64,000 bases of DNA from Rhodanobacter humi (GTDB taxonomy: Bacteria > Pseudomonadota > Gammaproteobacteria > Xanthomonadales > Rhodanobacteraceae). This document shows, piece after piece, positions 1-7,971 of this stretch. A model generated the notes under the pieces. That model ran no database searches. It was not told where the DNA came from and was given only the letters and a program-made list of their open reading frames with translations. Each line of letters starts with the position of its first letter. Position 1 is the first letter of the stretch. The DNA lies in the NCBI RefSeq assembly GCF_041107455.1, contig NZ_JBGBPY010000001.1, forward strand, positions 2,294,001 to 2,358,000, given 5' to 3'. Both the position numbers and the translations under genes were made by a program.

Positions 1-720
1 GATCGGCTGGCTGGACGCCAGCGACAGCGGCGTCACCGCTGCCGCGGCGGCCGTCGGCGAGGACGACTGCACGTGCAGCGCGCTGTGCAGGCCGGCCAGC
101 AACAGCGCCACCAGCACCAGCACGCCGGCCAGTGCCGGCGCCTGCACGCGCGAGGGCAGGCGTTTCACCTGGTCGAGCGGCGCCGTCTCGTTCCAGTCGG
201 CGAACTTGCGCCAGCCCGGCCAGCGCGCCTCGATCAGGTAGTCGAGGCTGTAGGGGCTGGGGCCGGAGCGCTGGTTGATGACGATCAGCGCCGCGAACAC
301 CAGCACATAGCTGATCGCCGCGCCGATGTTGTTCGCGCCCACCGAATAGGGGCCGCCGAAACCTTCGGCGGTGCTCCACACCAGCAGGCTGAACAGGATG
401 CCCACGATGTAGGTGGTCTTGCGCGCGAAGCCCAGCAGCAGGGCCAGCGCCAGCGCCGTCTCGGCGATGCGCGTGGCCCACACGAAGAAGCCCGCGTGCG
501 GCGTGACCAGGGCTATCCACAGCTGGAACCACCAGGCCGACCAGGCGGGTTGCCCGGTGGCGGCGTTGTGCAGGTAGCCCACGTAGTGGTTGGCGAAATC
601 GGCGGTCCACGTCAGCGCGGCGCTCACGGCCCAGATGACGCCGAAGGCCACGCGCAGCGCGGTGCCGGCGATGGCCGGCCAGGTCGAAGTGGCGGACTTG
701 CCGCCGTCGGACACGGACAT
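1..720 (-). CDS. DoxX/DoxD-like integral membrane protein (3' end cut by window edge)
   Basis: The frame is open from an ATG at 720 down to base 1 with no stop, so the C-terminus lies outside the window; 240 residues are visible. The start is well supported by AGGAGG six bases upstream. The translation begins MSVSDGGKSATSTWPAIAGT and shows about four to five hydrophobic segments, including a first helix FGVIWAVSAALTWTADF, a pair around ALALALLLGFARKTTYIVGI, and a later segment near residue 205. The glycine-rich loop EGFGGPYSVGANNIG and overall pattern resemble the DoxX / thiosulfate:quinone oxidoreductase small-subunit (DoxD) fold. Members sit in the cytoplasmic membrane and are linked to redox functions, but the substrate cannot be read here. 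It is divergent from comF, with the promoter region in 721-872. The family call is by pattern only. Confidence 0.6.
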   Translation of the reverse strand, partial: MSVSDGGKSATSTWPAIAGTALRVAFGVIWAVSAALTWTADFANHYVGYLHNAATGQPAWSAWWFQLWIALVTPHAGFFVWATRIAETALALALLLGFARKTTYIVGILFSLLVWSTAEGFGGPYSVGANNIGAAISYVLVFAALIVINQRSGPSPYSLDYLIEARWPGWRKFADWNETAPLDQVKRLPSRVQAPALAGVLVLVALLLAGLHSALHVQSSSPTAAAAAVTPLSLASSQPI

Positions 721-872
721 GCGAAACCTCCTGGAACGGAAAGGCGCTTCGGGCGAGTGTGGCGTCGATACCCCGGTTGACGACAGCGTCCGAGTGTACG
801 GCCGCGGTGTGGGTTTGGCGTGACAGGCTGCGACGCGTTGCCGCTACCATCGACGCAGGAACGGGAGGGTGC

Positions 873-1598
873 ATGGACAAGGCAAGCCTGCGGCGACCCT
901 GGCACGTGCTTGCGCGCTGGCTGCTGCCGCTGCGCTGCCTGCTGTGCGGCGCCCCCGGCGAACACGGCGTGGATGTGTGCGCGGCCTGTGCCGCCGAGCT
1001 GCCGCGCAACCGCAGCAGCTGCGCGCGCTGCGCCCTGCCGCTGCCCGTGCCGGCCGCGCTGTGCGGCGAGTGCCAGCGCCATGCGCCGCCGTGGGACGCG
1101 GCCTGGGCGCCGTTCCGCTACGGCTGGCCGCTGGACCGGCTGGAGTCGCGCTTCAAGTTCGGCCGCGACCTCGCCGCGGGCCGCGCGCTGGCCATGCTGT
1201 GGCAACGCGAGCCGATGCCATTGCCGAAACCGGAACTGCTGCTGCCGGTGCCACTGCATCGCACGCGCCTGCGCCAGCGCGGCTACAACCAGGCGCTGGA
1301 ACTGGCGAGGCCGCTGGCACGCCAGTTCGGCGTGCCGCTGCGCCATGACCTGCTGCAGCGCAGCCGCGGCACCGCGGCGCAGACCGAGCTCGACGCCGTC
1401 GCCCGCCGCCGCAACGTGCGCGGCGCCTTCGCCGTGCGCGCGGGCATCGCGCTGCCTGCGCACGTGGCGATCCTCGACGACGTGATGACCACCGGCGCTA
1501 CCCTCGCCGAATGCGCCCGCGTGCTGAAGCGCGCGGGCGTGGCGCGGGTCGACGTGTGGGCGCTGGCGCGGGCGCCGACACCGTCGGGTCGCCCGTAG
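873..1598 (+). CDS. comF: ComF family phosphoribosyltransferase-like protein
   Basis: 241 residues from the ATG at 873, preceded by GGGAGG. An upstream in-frame start at 759 is less likely because it lacks a good ribosome site and precedes the conserved part. The N-terminus carries paired zinc-ribbon cysteines (CLLCGAP...CAAC and CARC...CGEC, about residues 23-70). The C-terminal half is a type I phosphoribosyltransferase fold with the PRPP loop VAILDDVMTTGATL near residue 200 and the ComF signature RLRQRGYNQALELARPLA. In transformable bacteria ComF helps single-stranded DNA enter the cytoplasm; in Xanthomonadales it is usually a lone gene, as here. The stop codon lies inside the first arm of an intergenic palindrome shared with convergent ubiA. 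Confidence 0.9.
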   Translation: MDKASLRRPWHVLARWLLPLRCLLCGAPGEHGVDVCAACAAELPRNRSSCARCALPLPVPAALCGECQRHAPPWDAAWAPFRYGWPLDRLESRFKFGRDLAAGRALAMLWQREPMPLPKPELLLPVPLHRTRLRQRGYNQALELARPLARQFGVPLRHDLLQRSRGTAAQTELDAVARRRNVRGAFAVRAGIALPAHVAILDDVMTTGATLAECARVLKRAGVARVDVWALARAPTPSGRP

Positions 1599-1658
1599 GA
1601 GCGGCTTCAGCCGCGATGGCTTTTTGTTCGTGGCAATCGCGGCTGAGGCCGCTCCTAC
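1595..1658. repeat. REP-type inverted repeat between comF and ubiA
   Basis: Two 22-base arms, GTAGGAGCGGCTTCAGCCGCGA (1595-1616, written here in two halves: GTAGGAGCGGC and TTCAGCCGCGA) and its near-perfect complement at 1637-1658, flank a 20-base T-rich loop. This is the repetitive extragenic palindrome type common in Xanthomonadales and Pseudomonas. The left arm includes the TAG stop of comF (1596-1598), and the right arm ends 16 bases before the ubiA stop. It may act as a bidirectional transcription terminator or mRNA-stabilising hairpin for the convergent pair. Confidence 0.85.
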
Positions 1659-1674
1659 GAAAGCCTGGGTGCGG

Positions 1675-2691
1675 TTATTTCACCGCCAGCGCCAGCACGA
1701 TGCCGATCCACATCGTGAGCCCCCACCAGTTGTTGTGGCGGAACGCGGCGAGGCAGGGGCCGCGTTCGCGCGTGCGGATCAGCCACAGCTGGTAGACAAA
1801 CAGACCGGCGGCGACCAGCAGCGCCAGCCAGTACGGCCAGCCCAGCTGCGCGCGCTGGCCCACGAAGACCATCGCCAGCAGCAGGGTGGCCATCAGCACG
1901 CCGAGGATGGGCAGGTCGGCGTCGCCGAACAGGATCGCGGTGGATTTCGCGCCGGCCTTGAGGTCGTCCTCGCGGTCCACCATCGCGTACTCGGTGTCGT
2001 ACACCACCGACCACAGGATGTTGGCGATGAACAGCAGCCAGCCCAGCGGCGGCACCGTGCCCGCCACCGCCGCGAACGCCATCGGGATCGCCCAGCCGAA
2101 CGCCGCGCCCAGCACCACCTGCGGCAGGTAGGTCCAGCGCTTGGTGAACGGGTAGATCGCCGCCAGCGCGGCGCCGGCGAAGGACAGCTTGATCGTCAGC
2201 GCGTTGGTGAACAGCACCAGCACGAAGGCGAACGCCAGCAGCGTGCCGAACACGATCAGCGCCTCGCGCGGTGTCACCCGCCCACTGGCGATCGGCCGCC
2301 CGGCGGTGCGTTCCACCTGCGGGTCCAGCTTGCGGTCGGCGTAATCGTTGATCGCGCAGCCCGCCGCGCGCATCGCGAACACGCCCAGCGTGAAGATCGC
2401 CAGCGGCTTGAACGGCGGCCAGTCGCCCGCAGCCAGCCACAACGCCCACCACGTCGGCCACAGCAGCAGCAGCGCGCCGATCGGCCGGTCCATGCGAGTA
2501 AGCACGAGGTAGTCGCGCGCCTTCTCGCGGTATCGCGGTGGCAGCCGACCCAGCAGCCAGTCCAGCACGCCGCTGGCGCGCACCGAGCTGTCCGCCGGGC
2601 GCACGGCGGTCACCGGTGGCGTCTTCGCGAGGCGCGGCGGCGTCGAGGGAGCAGGTTTGCGCCGCTGGCGCTTGCGCGGTGGGGAAGCCAT
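1675..2691 (-). CDS. ubiA: 4-hydroxybenzoate polyprenyltransferase UbiA
   Basis: 338 residues from ATG 2691. UbiA attaches the polyprenyl tail to 4-hydroxybenzoate in ubiquinone synthesis, in the inner membrane. Both Mg-diphosphate motifs are intact: NDYADRKLD (about residue 127) and YAMVDREDDLKAG (about residue 243), with the family signature MDRPIGALLLLWPTWWALWL and roughly nine membrane helices. The first 45 residues are basic and low-complexity; starting at the in-frame GTG at 2568 would give 297 residues, which is the usual family length, so the true start may be there. Neither start has a strong ribosome site. It is convergent with comF. Confidence 0.93.
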   Translation of the reverse strand: MASPPRKRQRRKPAPSTPPRLAKTPPVTAVRPADSSVRASGVLDWLLGRLPPRYREKARDYLVLTRMDRPIGALLLLWPTWWALWLAAGDWPPFKPLAIFTLGVFAMRAAGCAINDYADRKLDPQVERTAGRPIASGRVTPREALIVFGTLLAFAFVLVLFTNALTIKLSFAGAALAAIYPFTKRWTYLPQVVLGAAFGWAIPMAFAAVAGTVPPLGWLLFIANILWSVVYDTEYAMVDREDDLKAGAKSTAILFGDADLPILGVLMATLLLAMVFVGQRAQLGWPYWLALLVAAGLFVYQLWLIRTRERGPCLAAFRHNNWWGLTMWIGIVLALAVK

Positions 2692-2963
2692 CGGGGAAGT
2701 TTAGCGTGCGGGGGTGTGCGGGGCGGCGTGACGCAGTGCAGGGAATGGCGCGATCAAGTGCCGCCCGGCGCATCGCAGCGGTACGCCTGTCCGTGCATCC
2801 GGACCGCCGGATCCGGTTGCCGTCGGGTGGCGTCACTTGTTCCAGGTCCCACCCCGTGAAACGATGCCGTGAAACAGGAGGGCCGGTGGCATTTTTCCGG
2901 CAATCCGCTCGAACCGGCGCCGTCTCGTGGCGTGCTCCGATCCAGGCTGAGGCCACTGCAAAC

Positions 2964-3308
2964 ATGGCAACCGACCGCGATTTCATCGCCTACGTGACCG
3001 AACAAGTCGCGCTGGGCGACCGGCTCACCCACAAGAAAATGTTCGGCGAGTACGCGCTGTACGTCGATGGCAAGGTGGTCGCGTTCGCCTGCGACAACAG
3101 CCTGTTCATGAAGCCTTCCGCGGCGGCGGCAATGCTGGCGCCGGGGCTGCCGCAGCGCCCGCCGTATCCCGGCGCGAAGGACTACCCGGTGGCCGACGAG
3201 CTGCTGGACGATTCGGATGCGCTCCGCCGCCTGTTCGTCGAAACGGCGGCGCTCATGCCGGTGCCGAAACCCCGGAAACCTGCGGCTGCGGGCAAGCGCG
3301 CCAGGTAG
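2964..3308 (+). CDS. TfoX N-terminal domain protein
   Basis: 114 residues from ATG 2964 (MATDRDFIAYVTEQVALGDR). The whole protein is one TfoX/Sxy N-terminal-like domain: HKKMFGEYALYVDGKVVAFACDNSLFMK followed by the proline-rich PGLPQRPPYPGAKDYPV and a short basic tail PKPRKPAAAGKRAR. The C-terminal domain of full-length TfoX competence regulators is missing, as in many stand-alone family members, whose role is unknown. The frame is open further upstream, but similarity to the family begins at this methionine. The 272 bases between ubiA and this gene hold no recognisable gene. It is followed 93 bases later by the regulator gene on the same strand. Confidence 0.8.
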   Translation: MATDRDFIAYVTEQVALGDRLTHKKMFGEYALYVDGKVVAFACDNSLFMKPSAAAAMLAPGLPQRPPYPGAKDYPVADELLDDSDALRRLFVETAALMPVPKPRKPAAAGKRAR

Positions 3309-3401
3309 TCGTCGCGCCGTTGGCCACCGCCCGGACGCTTGCCGTACCATGATGCGGTTCGTCGCGGCGTCATCTGCTTCATCGTTCCGGAAGGAGCCGA
3401 C

Positions 3402-5411
3402 GTGGAGGGCGAGGGGAGACTTCGATACATCGCGTTCGACGCGGTCGAGATCGATCTCGACGGCCGACGCCTGAGCGTGGGCGGCCGCGACGTCGCGCTG
3501 GAGCCCAAGGCATTCGACGTGCTCGCGCTGCTGGTGCAGGCGCCGGGCAAGGCGTTCTCGCGCGACGATATCCTCGACGCGGTCTGGGGCCATCGCCACG
3601 TCACGCCCGGCGTGCTCAATCGCGTCGTCACCCTGGTCCGCCACGCGCTGGGCGAGAACGCAGGCAGCACGCACTACATCCACACCTTGCATGGCGTCGG
3701 TTACCGCTTCGATGGCGTCGTGCGGCGTTATGCGCAACGCGACGCGATGCCGGAAGGCCTCGCCGCGGCACCCGTCGTCGCATCGGCACCGCCGTCGGCG
3801 GCGGCATCGGAGCCGGGCGATCCGTCAGTGGTATCGCCAGCTGCAGCCGGCGCCGGGGAACGGGTGGGGGATGCACCGACCGCCGCCGCGCCTTCCGTGC
3901 CGGCGAAGCCGCGTCGCTGGTCGGCGTCGCCGGCGCTTTGGCTGCTTGCGGCAACCCTGGTGGTCGTCGCCATTGGAACCTTGCTTTGGCGGTGGACGAG
4001 CCCCGCGAAACCGGCGGTCGCGCCGCCGCCGACCCTGGTGGTGCTGCCGCTGCGGGCGATCGGCAACGACAAGAACGAGGCCATCTTCGCCGACGGCCTC
4101 AGCGAGGAGCTGACCACGGAACTCGCGCGCGTCGACGGCCTGCGCCTGATCGCCAGCGTCTCGGCCGCGCGGGCACGCGAGCTGGGTTTCGACGCGACGC
4201 AACTGGCCGAGCGCCTGCACGTCAACTACGCGATCGAGGGCAGCCTGCGCGAATCCGGCGACGCGCTGCGCATCGACCTGCGCCTGATCGATACGCCGTC
4301 GGGGCGCCTGGTGTGGGCGCAGAGCTACGATCGGCAGACGAAGGACGTCTTCGGCGTGCAGCAGGACATCGCGCAAGCCGTGGCGTCGGCCATGGCGCTG
4401 CACCTGCCGCTGGATCGCGTCGCGGTGAAGCCGCCCGACCCGGCGGTGTTCCGCGAATACCTGCGGCTGCGCCACATCTTCCTCACGCGGCCCGGCGACG
4501 CGGACTACGCCAAGGCCGAGGTTGCGCTCAATGCGCTGGCCGCGCGTGCGCCCGATTTCGCGCCGGTGCACGGGCTGCTCGCGCTCAACCTCGCCACCCA
4601 CTTCGAGCCGGGGCGCGAACAGGAGGCGCTGCCGGAAGCCACGCGCGCGCTGCGGATCGATCCCGACAACATGTACGCGCATGCCGTGCTGGGCGAACTG
4701 GCCTGCCAGCGCGACGAATGGAACGACTGCATGAAGGAGCTGCGCACGACGCTGGCGCGCAACCCGACCGATCCGGTCATGAACTCGCTGGTGGGCATGC
4801 GCCTGGCGGGGCTGGGCTATGGCGAGGAGGCACTGCGACTGGCCCAGGTCGGCTATGCGATGGATCCGCTGAGTTACTGGGCGGTCGCCAACCTCGGCGC
4901 CCAGCTCGACACCCTGGGCCGCCACGCGGAGGCGCGGCCGTATCTCGACGCCTTGCCCGGGCTGGCCGGCAAGCCCAACGCATTGACCGACGAGCTGCGC
5001 TGGCGCAACGCCGTCTGGCGCAAGGATCTGGCCGGCGCGCGCGACATCGCCGCGCACATGCCCGACGACTTTGCACAGAAGCCGTTGTATGTCGCCTTCA
5101 GTGCGGCGCTGGCCGATTCCTCGTTGTGGCCGCAGGCGCTGGCGAAATTGCACGCGGCGCAACAGACCAGCGATACGCTGCTGCTGCTGCAACTGCAGGT
5201 GCCGCAACCCGACCAGGCGATGGCGCTGCGCTTTTTCGGAAACAACTGGTTTTTCTACGGCAGGCTGCTGTGGGTGCGCGAGTACGCGGCGATCCGGCAA
5301 GGCCCGGCGTTCTCCGACTTCCTGCGCCGCACGAAGATGCTGGCCTACTGGAACGCGAACGGCTGGCCGCCGCAGTGCAAGCCCGACGGCGCCGGCGCGC
5401 GCTGCGAGTGA
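3402..5411 (+). CDS. Membrane-anchored CadC-like winged-helix regulator with TolB-like and TPR domains
   Basis: 669 residues from GTG 3402, chosen because AAGGAG sits five bases upstream and the DNA-binding domain begins directly after it. Residues about 8-100 form an OmpR/PhoB-type winged helix (LEPKAFDVLALLVQAPGKAF, DDILDAVWGHRHVTPGVLNR, THYIHTLHGVGYRF). A proline/alanine-rich linker follows, then one membrane helix near residue 180 (LWLLAATLVVVAIGTLLWRW), then a periplasmic TolB-N/adenylate-cyclase-associated type domain (VLPLRAIGNDKNEAIFADGL ... GSLRESGDALRIDLRLID) and a TPR-like helical C-terminus. The architecture resembles CadC-type one-component sensors that bind DNA while anchored in the membrane. 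It has no receiver aspartate. Neighbouring genes give no clear hint of its target. Confidence 0.85.
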   Translation: MEGEGRLRYIAFDAVEIDLDGRRLSVGGRDVALEPKAFDVLALLVQAPGKAFSRDDILDAVWGHRHVTPGVLNRVVTLVRHALGENAGSTHYIHTLHGVGYRFDGVVRRYAQRDAMPEGLAAAPVVASAPPSAAASEPGDPSVVSPAAAGAGERVGDAPTAAAPSVPAKPRRWSASPALWLLAATLVVVAIGTLLWRWTSPAKPAVAPPPTLVVLPLRAIGNDKNEAIFADGLSEELTTELARVDGLRLIASVSAARARELGFDATQLAERLHVNYAIEGSLRESGDALRIDLRLIDTPSGRLVWAQSYDRQTKDVFGVQQDIAQAVASAMALHLPLDRVAVKPPDPAVFREYLRLRHIFLTRPGDADYAKAEVALNALAARAPDFAPVHGLLALNLATHFEPGREQEALPEATRALRIDPDNMYAHAVLGELACQRDEWNDCMKELRTTLARNPTDPVMNSLVGMRLAGLGYGEEALRLAQVGYAMDPLSYWAVANLGAQLDTLGRHAEARPYLDALPGLAGKPNALTDELRWRNAVWRKDLAGARDIAAHMPDDFAQKPLYVAFSAALADSSLWPQALAKLHAAQQTSDTLLLLQLQVPQPDQAMALRFFGNNWFFYGRLLWVREYAAIRQGPAFSDFLRRTKMLAYWNANGWPPQCKPDGAGARCE

Positions 5412-5600
5412 TCGCGATGCGTTTCGTCCCGGCCTCCGCTGCAGGCAGAGAGGCCGGAACGGATGCGTTGCGCCCAGGAAGCTGCCAGAGCTTGCGGATC
5501 AGCTGTTCGGGTGACCGATTCGCGGCCGCCGTCCATGGCCGGCCATCCGTGGCCGGGTCGAGAGTCTGAAGGTCACAAACTCCCGCAGTCCGCCAGCCTC

Positions 5601-6173
5601 CTAGGACAAGGGCTGCTTCGCGCAGGTCACCTTCGTGTTCCAGTCGGCGAAGGTGCCTTTGGGGTTGTCCTGCCAGGCCCATACATGCAGGTAGTAGGCC
5701 TCCGGCAGGCCGAAGCGGTTCGGCACCTGCAGCAGGTTCATCAGGTTGCCGGCTACCTCGGGTGGCGGGCCGGCCGGGTGGCGCGCGGCCCAGTCGGCGG
5801 CGACCTCGATGAACTCCACGCCCACCAGGCGCATCGAGCCGTCCGCCATCGGTTCGTAGATCAGCGCCTCCGGCGCGCTCGGGTCGAGCACGCCGTCCGC
5901 GATGCGCGACGGGTTCACCAGATGAACGCCCATGGCACCGGTATCCGGCCCGCTCACGCACGGCGTGGCGACCACCCAGCCGGTCTCCTTGTGCAAGGCC
6001 ACGTTGATGTCCTTGTACTTCGCGGTCGCGATGCGGATTTCCTGCACCAGCGGCGAATGGCTGCTGACGCCTTGCATGTCCATGGACGACGGATTGTCTG
6101 CTGGCGCCCCCAGGGCGTATGCGGGTGCCAGCGCCAGCATGGACATGGCGATAAAGAGTGCGTGACGTGACAT
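5601..6173 (-). CDS. Secreted protein of unknown function
   Basis: 190 residues from ATG 6173, with GGAGGGG five bases upstream. A signal peptide is visible (MSRHALFIAMSMLALAPAYA, cleavage probably after ALG-A). The mature part contains ATAKYKDINVALHKETGWV, CVSGPDTGAMGVHLVNPSR, EALIYEPMADGSMRLVGVEF and YLHVWAWQDNPKGTFADWNT. This matches a group of exported bacterial proteins that are conserved but uncharacterised, so no function is proposed. The two cysteines (in TPCVSG and KVTCAKQ near the C-terminus) could form a disulfide. It is convergent with the regulator upstream (gap 5412-5600, nothing recognised). Confidence 0.7.
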   Translation of the reverse strand: MSRHALFIAMSMLALAPAYALGAPADNPSSMDMQGVSSHSPLVQEIRIATAKYKDINVALHKETGWVVATPCVSGPDTGAMGVHLVNPSRIADGVLDPSAPEALIYEPMADGSMRLVGVEFIEVAADWAARHPAGPPPEVAGNLMNLLQVPNRFGLPEAYYLHVWAWQDNPKGTFADWNTKVTCAKQPLS

Positions 6174-6396
6174 GATCCCCTCCGATCAGCTCGACGACGA
6201 TGGAATGCTTGGCGGCAGGTCTTGCCGCCCGTCCAGCCTGCCCCCGGCGCCGCCCGAAAGCTTGAGGATGGTCTTGGGAAGTCGCGAGGAAATCGTTTGG
6301 AAAGCTTGGGGAGCGGCACGGGGCCGCGGTTTCCCGGCCATCCGGGCCGGCCTCCTCCGGGGCGGTCGTCAGGCACCAGCCGACAGGAGCATGCGC

Positions 6397-6765
6397 ATGT
6401 CCGATTTCACCAAGGTGCGATTCGTGCTCGCCGTGCCGGACCTGGCCCGGTCCACGGACTACTACACGTCCGTGCTCGGGCTGGGTATCGAATTCACGGC
6501 GCCGGGCTGGACGTTCCTGGCGCGGGGCAGCTTTCGCGTGATGCTGGGCGAGTGCACGGATGCCATCCCGCCCGGCGAGCTGGGCGATCATTCATGGTAC
6601 GGCTACGTGACGGTGTCGGATGCCGCGGCGCTGTACGCCGAGTACCGGGCGGCAGGCGCGGAGTTCACCCAGCCGTTGGCGGACAAACCCTGGGGCATGC
6701 GCGAGTTCGGCGTCCGCACGATCGACGGCCACCGGATCATGTTCGGGCAGGAGCTGCAGGCTTGA
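6397..6765 (+). CDS. VOC-fold (glyoxalase/bleomycin-resistance-like) protein
   Basis: 122 residues. Two in-frame ATGs lie close together (6391 and 6397); AGGAG at 6385-6389 is correctly spaced for the second. It reads MSDFTKVRFVLAVPDLARST, YYTSVLGLGIEF, and ends RTIDGHRIMFGQELQA: one VOC module of two beta-alpha-beta-beta-beta repeats. VOC proteins bind metal or small ligands, and the substrate cannot be inferred. It is followed after 17 bases by a small membrane protein gene on the same strand. Confidence 0.8.
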   Translation: MSDFTKVRFVLAVPDLARSTDYYTSVLGLGIEFTAPGWTFLARGSFRVMLGECTDAIPPGELGDHSWYGYVTVSDAAALYAEYRAAGAEFTQPLADKPWGMREFGVRTIDGHRIMFGQELQA

Positions 6766-6782
6766 GCGGGAGATTGGCGGAC

Positions 6783-7175
6783 ATGATGAATTCATCGCGC
6801 GGCTTCGCCGCCTTGCTTGCCTTGCAGCTCTGCGTTCCGGCTGTGGTGTACCTGCTGGTCGACGCATGGAACGGGAGCATCGCGGGCATCAAATACTTTC
6901 TTCCCAACTGTCTATACATGGCGGCACCGTTGTTGCTGGTCAGCCTGCTGGCCATCTGGCCGCGAGCCCGCAGCGCGGCTTTGATCTGGGCGTTGAGCTT
7001 GCTCAACGCCGTACTCGTCGTCTTCCAGTTCTGGGTGCTGTGGTTCGTGCCCGCGCGTGAGAGCGGGTTGGCGTGGGTGCTCTATATTCCGGTATGGGGA
7101 TTGGTGCTCTTGGCGTGTGCCGTGGCATGGGTGGCTTGCTGGTATTTCGGCCCTGTGCGCAAGAGCATTCCGTGA
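6783..7175 (+). CDS. Small hydrophobic membrane protein, unknown
   Basis: 130 residues from ATG 6783 (MMNSSRGFAALLALQLCVPA). Four membrane segments can be seen: AALLALQLCVPAVVYLLV, YMAAPLLLVSLLAIW, ALIWALSLLNAVLVVFQFWV and VLYIPVWGLVLLACAVAWVA. No family is recognised. The frame is open far upstream (to 6222), but that part is the shadow of the VOC gene. Its stop shares one base with the start of the next gene (TGATG at 7173-7177), so the two are probably translationally coupled. Confidence 0.65.
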   Translation: MMNSSRGFAALLALQLCVPAVVYLLVDAWNGSIAGIKYFLPNCLYMAAPLLLVSLLAIWPRARSAALIWALSLLNAVLVVFQFWVLWFVPARESGLAWVLYIPVWGLVLLACAVAWVACWYFGPVRKSIP

Positions 7176-7546
7176 TGACGGCAGGTGCTGCCGCGATGCT
7201 GCAATACGTGTTCAAGGTGCTGCTCTCGGCCATCGTTGTGGTGGCCGTCTCCGAGCTGGGCAAGCGCAGCTCGCTGTGGGGCGCGCTGCTCGCGTCGCTG
7301 CCGTTGACGTCCCTGCTGGCGTTTATCTGGCTCTACCGCGACACCGGCAACGTGGCGGCCATCGCCGCGCTTTCGACGGGCATCTTCTGGCTGGTGCTGG
7401 CCTCGCTGCCGCTGTTCCTGATCCTGCCGGCCCTGCTCCGGCATGGAGTGGCGTTCTGGCCGGCGCTGGGCCTTGCCTGCGTCGTCACGGTTGGGGTGTA
7501 TTTCGCGCTGGTGCAGGTCCTGGAACGCCTTGACGTGCGCATCTGA
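7175..7546 (+). CDS. DUF3147 family membrane protein
   Basis: 123 residues from ATG 7175, overlapping the previous stop by one base; a methionine at 7196 is an alternative start. Features are LQYVFKVLLSAIVVVAVSEL, GKRSSLWGALLASLPLTSLL, AFIWLYRDTGN and two further hydrophobic stretches, giving four helices. This pattern is that of the DUF3147 family of small inner-membrane proteins, for which no function is known. It belongs to the small same-strand run 6397-7939. Confidence 0.75.
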   Translation: MTAGAAAMLQYVFKVLLSAIVVVAVSELGKRSSLWGALLASLPLTSLLAFIWLYRDTGNVAAIAALSTGIFWLVLASLPLFLILPALLRHGVAFWPALGLACVVTVGVYFALVQVLERLDVRI

Positions 7547-7579
7547 TGATTGCAAGCATCCTCTTCACGTGGAACCGTC

Positions 7580-7939
7580 ATGCCTCGATCCCTTGACCAC
7601 ATCGCCCTGGTGGTGCGCGATCCGGTCCGCACCGCGCAGCTGTTTTCCAAGGTGTTCGACGACGCGCGCATCGAGCATGGCGCGGACGATGGTGACGGCG
7701 ACCACGACACCCAGGTCCAGCTGGGCGGCGTCTGCCTGGTGCTGGTACGCGGCACGCCGCCGGCCACGCGCAACGGCGACCACATCGCGTTCGCGATGGG
7801 CAAGGCCGAGCAGCTCGCCTGCGCCGAACGCCTGCGCGCGGCGGGCATCGAATGCCTGATGGCGCGAGGCGACAGCGCGCTGTACTTCGAGGACTACGAC
7901 AACCACGTGTTCGAACTGGACGTGGTGGAAGGCGGCTGA
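7580..7939 (+). CDS. VOC-fold protein
   Basis: 119 residues from ATG 7580 (MPRSLDHIALVVRDPVRTAQ). An in-frame start at 7550 adds ten residues before the domain and is less likely. The core is DHIALVVRDP...VQLGGVCLVLVRG...GDHIAFAMGKAEQLACAERL...SALYFEDYDNHVFELDV, in which H (DHIAL), H (DHIAF) and E (HVFELDV) occupy the usual VOC metal-binding positions. This resembles the fosfomycin-thiol-transferase/glyoxalase branch, but the substrate is not determinable. It is convergent with ilvD, 32 bases away. Confidence 0.78.
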   Translation: MPRSLDHIALVVRDPVRTAQLFSKVFDDARIEHGADDGDGDHDTQVQLGGVCLVLVRGTPPATRNGDHIAFAMGKAEQLACAERLRAAGIECLMARGDSALYFEDYDNHVFELDVVEGG

Positions 7940-7971
7940 CACCATCGATTGCGCGTCAGCTGCGTCGGTTC

